Assembly (NCBI GenBank): GCA_021186555.1
Contig: JAJKFL010000005.1
Location: forward strand, 42,465,635-42,529,634
DNA from: Reticulitermes speratus
Lineage: Eukaryota; Arthropoda; Insecta; Blattodea; Rhinotermitidae
Length of the DNA stretch: 64,000 nt
Reading direction: 5' to 3'
This document shows positions 56,396-64,000 of this stretch, piece by piece. The first letter of the stretch is position 1. Each line of letters begins with the position of its first letter. The translations under genes and the position numbers were made by a program. The notes beneath the pieces are model-generated. The model saw nothing but the letters and a program-made list of their open reading frames with translations, did not search any database and was not told where the DNA came from.

Positions 56396-56460
56396 CATGA
56401 AACTCGAAGGGTGATTATCGCGTTGGAAAGAGCCCACCACTGGTCTGATACTGAGCAATA
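56396..56460 (-). mobile_element. Diverged fragment of repeat X
   Basis: catgaaactcgaagggtgat then gagcccaccactggtctgat parallels 31358-31420. Confidence 0.45.
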
Positions 56461-58769
56461 CAAATAATAAACCAATAAATTTGATTTGAAGTATGAAGTG
56501 TTATTTAAAGACGATACAGTCGCAGTAAATTAGTAGCAGGACTTTCGATAAATGTCCATGAACTTTCGACAAATTATCTTTATTCTTAACCCGGTGGCCC
56601 CACAAGTTTCATCCAATCAGTGCCGTACTTTTATTGTTTAATTCTGTTAGTGGTATTAATTACAAGACCACCGTGTGAGATTTCTTCTTTACCGACCACC
56701 CGATGTTACATTCATGTTGATAGATTGGAGCCAGACACTGCCTTTCATGATCTCACCAGGTCTTAAAACTTCCACCTACGTTAAACCTATTATAATGAAC
56801 AACAGTTTGAGAAGCCCTATAAAATACCGAATGAAAATTGATTGTCCGTTTCGAGCTTTTCGTAAAATTTTGAGGTTTATCACGGTTTTATTCAGCGCAT
56901 TTCTTTTTGCAGTTGTCTTATCCCACGTGCTTTCCAAAACTCTGCAGATTAGCATTCAAAAGATGATAATTTGTCATATATTTTGGATGAGTATGTAATG
57001 TAGCACCACTAATTACATACGCACATTACACGTATTTCAAAGTGCACGAGAAAGAATTTGTACCTAATAGGGGAAAGTAAGGATGTAGTTCTGGATATGA
57101 CATAGCTGACATGAAAGTTCATAGTTTTTACAGGTCAGGATAGTGAAATGCGTGAGTCTTAGATGGGTTGGGCGTGTGGACTAAGACGGGGGAAACTGGG
57201 AATATGTGTGCTGTTGTTACAATCTTGTGGGAAAACATTATCTGTAGGAAAGAGAAGGAAATTATTGGATAAGATTAAGATAAGTCTTAACATTTATCGA
57301 ACTGGGAGACGAATGGCGTGTGGTCAGGAACATGCTGAATGGCGTACTTTGGTATTAGCGGTGCTGAAATTTCGGGTGTCGTTATATAGCTTCGAATATC
57401 ATATTCCAACCGTGGATTGTCTTAACGTATTGTACAGTGTCGCGATAGAAATAAATTGATGTATCCGAGTTTGGCTGTGTGTCCTTTTCACGTAGTAGGA
57501 AGAGTGCGGTTTGATATTTGTTTCTCACATTGATATCAATGTCAAAATAATCAACAAATATCGCCTGGCTTGGTGGGGAGTTCTTTTCATTGAATGAGGT
57601 ACATCTATCTTTCTCGTTGTAGGTTAATTTTTCTATTACCTTCCTGTCGGTTCTTTTGTGCATAATTCACAAAGGAATCATTACGACAAATCATGTCCAT
57701 TTATAGTGTTTTTCAATTTCATCTTAAGATGAGTATAACAGAATCATTATTGGCAATATTTCCTAATTTAGGTTCCAGCAGTAACCGGTTCTAATATTAA
57801 TCACATTTTAAATGACGTACTTATACGTCCTGTAGAATCTTCAAGCCTATTGAGTTTAGAGTGATTAAATATTATACGTATGCTGTAACTAGGTAGGCCA
57901 AAGTCAAGTAAGATATCACATAAGCAGTCCGAGCAAACTTCGGTGTAGTGTTTTAAAATAGTCCTCAACCACTTCCCTTCACCCACAATTTAGTCACCCT
58001 GCCACACATCAATCGACGCTGCTTAATCTATCCAAGTGATAGAAGTGGTTATTTGGTTATTTTATGACACTCTTTGAACTGGAAGGTTGGGATGGAAGGA
58101 TGATTCTAAACACCTAGTACGTAAAGGTTTAAAGGAAGTGTTTGAAGGTACTATCCCAGCATTTACATCAAAACGATAAAAGAAAATGGCAAGGAACAAG
58201 GAATGAAATGTCAAATTATGCTCTCCAGGTTCAGATCGAGTGTGTCGACTTTCGAAACTGATGTCTACAGATTTACCCTTAACTTCGTCAATTGATAGAT
58301 CGTCGTCACAAAATCAGGTGACGAAGCAAATCAGTGTACATCTTTTTGGAGAAGTCTATGATAATTCGTGTTTGTTATGTCTGCGTGAAGTATCGTCGTT
58401 GGGCCCCACCCAGAATCACTTCAGTTCATTTGGTAACTTCGAAGTATATTCTTTAATACACACATGTTTACGTATTTGTTCTCCTGGTCTCTCCTGTTTG
58501 GTTCTACGATCCAAAATTATTTGTACTTATTTAACATTTGCCAATGCGTGTTGCATGTACCGTCCATGTCATCCTTCCACATAGAACCATTGTAATAATT
58601 TTAGCTGAAGGTTACAAATCATAAAGTCTGTCTTTAGTCCCATGTAAGTTTGTCCTTCTGTTACTGTCCTCAGCACCGTATTCCCAAATACCCTCTAACC
58701 CTGTTATTCCTATTCCCTTAAGGTGAAAGGCTAGTACAAAGTATCTGAGCCAGTTTGCCGAAGCAGTAA
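56461..58769. other. No recognisable gene or element
   Basis: Frames of up to 114 residues occur here, but none resembles a known family or has neighbours that support it. Confidence 0.4.
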
Positions 58770-58920
58770 TGTTTCCGATTTATGTTCGATTGGTACCGGC
58801 TTTGAATCCCGTCTGGTGTACAGGGTATTGTGTTTGAGGTTTCTGGTGGTTTGCTTTAGTCCCCCCACCTGAACGCGAGGAAGGTGTCTTAGTTGGGCCG
58901 CAACCGCTTTCTTCCAAATC
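58770..58920 (+). mobile_element. Possible decayed SINE
   Basis: A box-B-like ggctttgaatcccgtc near 58798 and a C-rich body. Box A is not recognisable. Confidence 0.25.
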
Positions 58921-59009
58921 CTCTCGAATTAATCATTAATTAATCATCTTACCATTCGACATTACAGTCTGAGTTACCGATAGTGTCATGATATGTCACA
59001 AATACTCGT

Positions 59010-59132
59010 AAATAGATAGATAGATAAATAGATAGATAGAAGATAGATAGATAGACGTAGATAGATAGATAGATAGATGGATGGATGGATGGATGGATGT
59101 GGGATGGAGTGGGGTGGATGGATAGATAGATA
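59010..59132 (+). repeat. GATA then GGAT compound microsatellite
   Basis: ATAG repeats to about 59075, then GGAT repeats with interruptions to about 59132. Confidence 0.92.
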
Positions 59133-61565
59133 AAATTATATGATACGAGACATGACATTCTAACCGTTGTACACCAGTCTTTAAATTTCTAGAGAGTAGA
59201 GAGAATGATAAAATATTTTGAAGCGAATAATATTATACATTCCAAGAATCTAATCTGCTCTTACTTTTATCAGGAATATAATTTCGGCTGCTGTATTGTC
59301 TTTCCACACTATTCCAAGTTTATTATATTTCAAAAGGTAAAAGACGGTTAAACTGAGAATCTCGTTATACTAATAATTTTATGCCAAATCATAGAGGCCA
59401 GTTGTTTTGATATTGTAAAACGTCGAGAGTGTTCCCTCATTTCGCACACATGATGCAGCTGTATATACATCATGCCTCGTAAAGCCATATATGCAGTTAT
59501 AAATTAGAAGTTTGGGTAAGAAAATTGAAGATGTTAAAGACTTGTTAGGCATGCACGATCGATGTACAATTAGAGTCATGTGAAACTGAACTGTGGGAAC
59601 GAACCTACATGAGGATCAAACCTCTTTCAGGCGTGGAAGGAATGTTAACGATAGCCACTGATGGGGTTCAGCATTTCTGTCGGTGGTCGGAACCATTGCA
59701 CTGCGACCATGAGGCACTTCTCTATAATAATGTTTATTAAGGGAAATTGATTGCTAGTATGGAAGGCGGATGGAAGCGATTCATGATCTTGTCGATCATA
59801 AGCTGCAATACGAATCATACGCGGGTGCCTCGCTACTGCTTCGTAACGGTAGTTGTTTTCGGCAATTACTACATCTGGCGGATATATTGTAAACTGCAAC
59901 AATCATTTGCTACATCGGGACAGAATAGGCACAGAATTTAAAATTTTAGGCTTATATATATGAAGATTATTATCAGCATATTTACTAGCGGTGTTGGATT
60001 TTCGGGTTGAACTAGCAGCGTCTTAGCAAAACGCAGTAAAATTACCAAAAAGAACTTTAATTTCGACAGTGTGTCTATTATACACAAACGGAGCTCATCT
60101 CCGACATTTTTCGACCCTCTAATTGGTCATTATTAGGAGGAAAATTTTATAAACACCTTGAAGCGTATATTACTTAGAATAGCTGATATTATCTTCAGTA
60201 AAATAGTGATTCCAAACTTTTTGGGTGAGGCCATCTTCTTAGTGTCAAAACATTTTGCGGTTCCTCTACATGATGGTAGCTTTGAAGTTAATAGGCATTG
60301 ATTGGGAAGATACGTAATAATAAAGGCAACTATAATTTCAGTAAATATTTCAAATAAATTTGTATTCTGTGACAGACAGCATTATCTGCATACTTCTAAA
60401 GACAGTATGTTCGAGGCATATTATTTATTAAGTATGCAGAATGCATATTTGATCACTTATTTCAAAGGAGTTCTTTTTAATAAGAAGGTTGATTCTGTTT
60501 TGTAGATTTCAGAGATCTGGAGTCTGGTAGATGCGATGCAAGTGTCAATCTTAGCTGTGGTTGCACTGCGAGCTTGTTTGGGTATCCAGATTTCAATGCA
60601 GCAACTGCGGAAATTCCAATTTTACAAACGTGTGTAGTGGGCAAAGTCGTCAGTTACTTCACAGATTTGTTTAGACATTTTAGTGCCTTCAAAACGGAGC
60701 TGCAGACAGATGTTAGCCAGGTGATTTTGTGTGTGAAGATTAGTTTTACAGAGTTGTGACAGGAATGTTCTAGTACACTGGCTTGTTCTTTTGATGTCCG
60801 CTCCGGAAGTACGGCATTATCAGTATTCACGGAAGAGTTTCTGTTCTAATCCAGTCGTGTTTTAACTCTGAAAAAGACTCACGCAACTGTACTTGAAGTA
60901 TCTGAAAGTTTTCACTTCACTTTCTACTTTGACAGCGGCATTTCAGATGTGAGTAACTATCTGAAAGACGTGAAAATGATTCGTATTTGGATTGATACAC
61001 TCAGCAAGATCACACATCTAATTTATTGATCATAACTTCTATTTTATCATTATCTAAAAAAATTACTGCCTTTCCCAGAGGAAGACTGGTTCAGTCCATG
61101 TAAGTGGCTGAATGTATCGGCTAATTAATCCAAACCAGTTAACCATGAAAAGTCAGCAAAACAATGTGAGATGATTCTGGAATATTCCAGTAGATCTTTT
61201 GAGTATTTCCGCCAAAATACGTGTTAGGAATTGGCAATGAAACCTATCCTGGGAGAATTAAGTACCCAGCATTCTTTTCTAAAAGATATTAAGTCCCGGA
61301 CCCCAAATAATCATTTAAATTACAGTAAAAAGCGACTATTCTCAAACATGTAACGGCGTATTTTTACCTCTCAAGATAGAAAATATTAAAAAAAGATGAG
61401 AAGATGAAACAGAACATCGTCATTCAAAGCCAAAGCAATAATATCAATGAGGAAGGCAGTTCGACAACTCACGAAACTTGAGAGTAGGTAACTCAGATGG
61501 CCCACACCAGGAGAGGCGTCACAAAGAACAGGCAGTTTTTATTATGAAGGACCAGAAGAAGTGTT
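59133..61565. other. No recognisable gene or element
   Basis: About 2.4 kb of AT-rich DNA with no named repeat, RNA or coding feature. Confidence 0.4.
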
Positions 61566-61832
61566 GGGGTGCGCGGTGACGCAGTTGGTTACACTGCGCT
61601 ACAAGCCGGAAGGTCGCGGGTTCTATTCCATATGGGGTAATTGGGATTTTTCATTGAATTAACCCTTCCGGCAACACTATGGCCCTGCGGTCGACTCTGC
61701 CTGTAACAGAAATGTGTGCCAGGAGTATCTCCTGGGGGTAAAGCGGACGGTGCGTAGGGTTGACAACCTTGCCACCATCTTGTGCCGATCTTCTAGAAAA
61801 TCTGGGAGCCTCAACCTCCTAGAGTTCTGTAC
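61566..61832 (+). mobile_element. SINE family S1, diverged copy
   Basis: Box A gacgcagttggt with a small deletion after it, box B ggttctattcc (degenerate), body with ctcctgggggtaaagcggac, tail with gggagcctcaacctcctaga. No TSD seen. Confidence 0.85.
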
Positions 61833-62819
61833 CTTTAGTAGAGGTGTGTTGTTATGCTTAATCCAAATACATGCAACCTTAGACACAACCCCGTGTTTTG
61901 TTAGAACTAAATACATCGTAGATTCGCCGAACACTTACAGTAACTCGGCGGCCCACAAGTTTGGAGCCACTGTAGTAATTATCGGCGCCTTTGTGAAACA
62001 CGTCGAGTCCTGTCTATGAATACCATAAACAGTATGAACTGAAACCTGAAGGCTGCCGCGTTGTTATTTGTTGGCGTGTAACGTCTGTTCTAATTAGTTT
62101 GTTAGGTGACATTTGGACTGCACGACCCCGGTTCGATTCTAGCTGAGATCAAGAACCTTTTTCTTCGTTGATGTCACAGCTGGACTGGCTTTTGACAGAA
62201 GCGCGCGTTTCTGAATCACAGGCAACACACAATGAATTCCAAGTGTCTTTATTTGTTCTTCTGTTTCGGTGCAGTGCCACCTGTTAAACAGAAGAAGCTC
62301 TAATTTGGATAGTAATTTTCTTCAGGCCTCTGGTTCTTGCATATGTTGCAACGTCTGACGCAAGGGGATCGTATCCCGCAGATAAAGTAAGGCTGTATAT
62401 TATTTTCTTTAATATTTCACTGGTGACTTAGATCACTTTTCCCCAAGGTACAAGTATTAAAATTTCTGAGGTGACTGTTTTCGCTGGACTTCTCTTTCTC
62501 TTGTTCAAGACGTGCCTTTGTAAGTCTCTTTATCCCCGTGTTATTTGTTAGTGACGCTCTCTTCGTGCATCCATTACTATGATTGCTATCATCATTCTGA
62601 CGGCATGGCATGTATTTCATTACCAATAAATGGCAGTGACATTTGTTAGCCAGTTTTGCATAAATGCCAATTATGTTACTCCTATTGTACACAATCGAAG
62701 CTTGCTGAAGACAACAATTGATGCTTGTCTGTTGTGAAAATAAACTGGAAAGGAAGAAAATTAATTATAATTCAACTATAGATATGAGATCACTCTTTCA
62801 CAAAAAAAACATATTTTTA
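61833..62819. other. No recognisable gene; one tRNA-like trace
   Basis: ggactgcacgaccccggttc then gattctag (62115-62142) looks like a box B region of a decayed SINE. Nothing else is recognised. Confidence 0.3.
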
Positions 62820-63045
62820 GCAAGGTATAACTGCCTTCTAAAACACGTGATTGAAGGAAAGTTAGAAGGAAGGATAGAAATGACGGTAAGACGAGGAAGA
62901 AGGCGTAAGCGGCTACTGGATGGCCTTAAGGAAAAGAGAAGATACTGGAAATTGAAAGAGGAAGCACTAGATCGCAGCCTGTGGAGAACTCGCTTTGGAG
63001 GAGGCTACGGACCTGTCGTAAGACGGACTGAAAAGTGAATGAATA
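62820..63045 (+). pseudogene. 5'-truncated LINE tail
   Basis: An open frame holds NCLLKHVIEGKLEGRIEMTV, RRGRRRKRLLDGLKEKRRYW and KLKEEALDRSLWRTRFGGGY before a TGA, then gaatgaat. Same family as 44881 and 22105, limited to the last 75 or so residues. Confidence 0.85.
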
Positions 63046-64000
63046 CCTTTCTGTAATATTGCGTTGAGACAAAGTTTTGTTGAGGTACCTGAACTTCTGA
63101 CTTTGGAAACGTGTGTAAGGGCATACAGATAGGCCTTCGGTACACGTAATTGTTCGTGATTTTTTGTTGGAAGAAAACCGTATTTTGTAGAGCATAAACT
63201 CAATGTAAGTTTTACTAGATTCCTTGCCCTAATATGCCCAAGTCAATTTTAGTCACCGAACTGAGAGGTGGCAACAAATGGATGAAATTTGCTTAGGATA
63301 GTGCCTATTGTGGGCTTTGGTATTAATCGTTTTGAACTCCGGGGTCTGCGATTAGAGAAATGATAATGAAAATAATTATAGCAGTAATATTGATAATAAT
63401 CTAGGTATATGTAAAAGCCCAAGTGTTTATTTTAACAATATATCTTTCACGAAAAATTAAGTTTATTACGTGCAAAGTCAGTGAAAATGCGATATCGTAA
63501 TATTCCTCAATCTTTATAAAGTGCGAAAAGCCATTAATCGCTGGTTATCTGTGGAAATCACGAGTAAATATGATAATCAAAAGTATCTTCCTTTAAAATC
63601 CCAAACGACTGTGTACTAATTATTTACATACCGTAGGCCTGTGAATCAAAGTTTATTATATGCAGGTGAACAGACATACAGGCGTGAAGAGAAGGGAGCC
63701 CGGCCCTTTGTGCAACGCGCCGGAGAGCGTAAAACATGTTTTCTTTGTGAGAGGCCTGTTAGTCTGTGATAATACCGAGTGTATTAAATAAATTTGCGAT
63801 ATCGCCTACTACACGCATAATTATTTGTGCTGGCTGCAGAAATAAAAAATCAGGACACAGCATGATGTCGGAGATAATGATAGTAACAAGTATAATTCCA
63901 AGAATTATTCATTTGGAGGTTAAGGTTCTTTTCAAACATCGACGCCGTATATATATGTATGTATAACTACAAAGACATTCCTATTTTCCATCGCAATTAT
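63046..64000. other. No recognisable gene or element
   Basis: No feature found up to the window edge. Confidence 0.35.

Noticed and set aside
58240-58584. 114-codon frame
   Set aside because: No recognisable domain or neighbours, and not long enough to exceed chance in 64 kb.

Overview
The window looks like nuclear DNA of an insect. It is AT-rich, has no operon-like coding, and is full of retroelement and DNA-transposon debris. The best clue to the host is one interspersed repeat (called X here). Its antisense reading contains peptides such as [12 protein letters not shown] and [12 protein letters not shown], which I remember as very common in cockroach and termite assemblies. Blattodea (for example a Periplaneta-like cockroach) is therefore my best guess, but it is recall, not proof. 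I found no convincing host exon, tRNA, rRNA or snRNA. The window is best read as intergenic DNA or part of a very long intron. The only protein-coding traces are transposon fossils.

Layout. 1-5 kb: a tRNA-derived SINE (family S1) and a 23-unit, 27-bp minisatellite. 5-13 kb: repeat X copies, a SINE, a CATA/CGTA microsatellite of about 500 bp, and an antisense LINE fossil near 10.5-11.3 kb. 14-15 kb: a young palindromic insertion with target-site duplications (TSDs). 17-18 kb: an internally deleted pogo-type DNA transposon with perfect 30-bp inverted repeats. 18.9-24.4 kb: hammerhead-like motifs, a 26-27 bp tandem array, a second large palindrome split by a LINE insertion, a decayed array of about 100-bp units, and an 82-bp foldback insertion with a 12-bp TSD. 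26-34 kb: hAT-type and SINE debris, a palindromic Penelope-like insertion with a 14-bp TSD, S2 and S3 SINEs, and a long X copy. 36-38 kb: an 80-bp tandem duplication, a possible hAT element carrying a LINE fragment, and more ribozyme-like motifs. 39-52 kb: several S2 and S1 SINEs, LINE tails, a hAT-like element containing a SINE, and a SINE inserted inside another SINE. 53-57 kb: Penelope-like remnants and the C-terminal zinc-finger end of a pogo-type transposase. 59-64 kb: GATA/GGAT microsatellite, S1, and a LINE tail.

The most interesting signal is a dispersed set of about 18 short motifs on both strands. Each has a CTGANGA core, a small hairpin and a GAAA core, often followed by a self-complementary stem III such as ACGT or ACATGT. 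This is the architecture of the minimal, probably dimeric hammerhead ribozymes described for Penelope-like retroelements. Nearly all copies share one extra T between the CTGANGA core and helix II. Several lie in palindromic insertions with recognisable TSDs, and three foldback insertions also share a similar short 3' tail.
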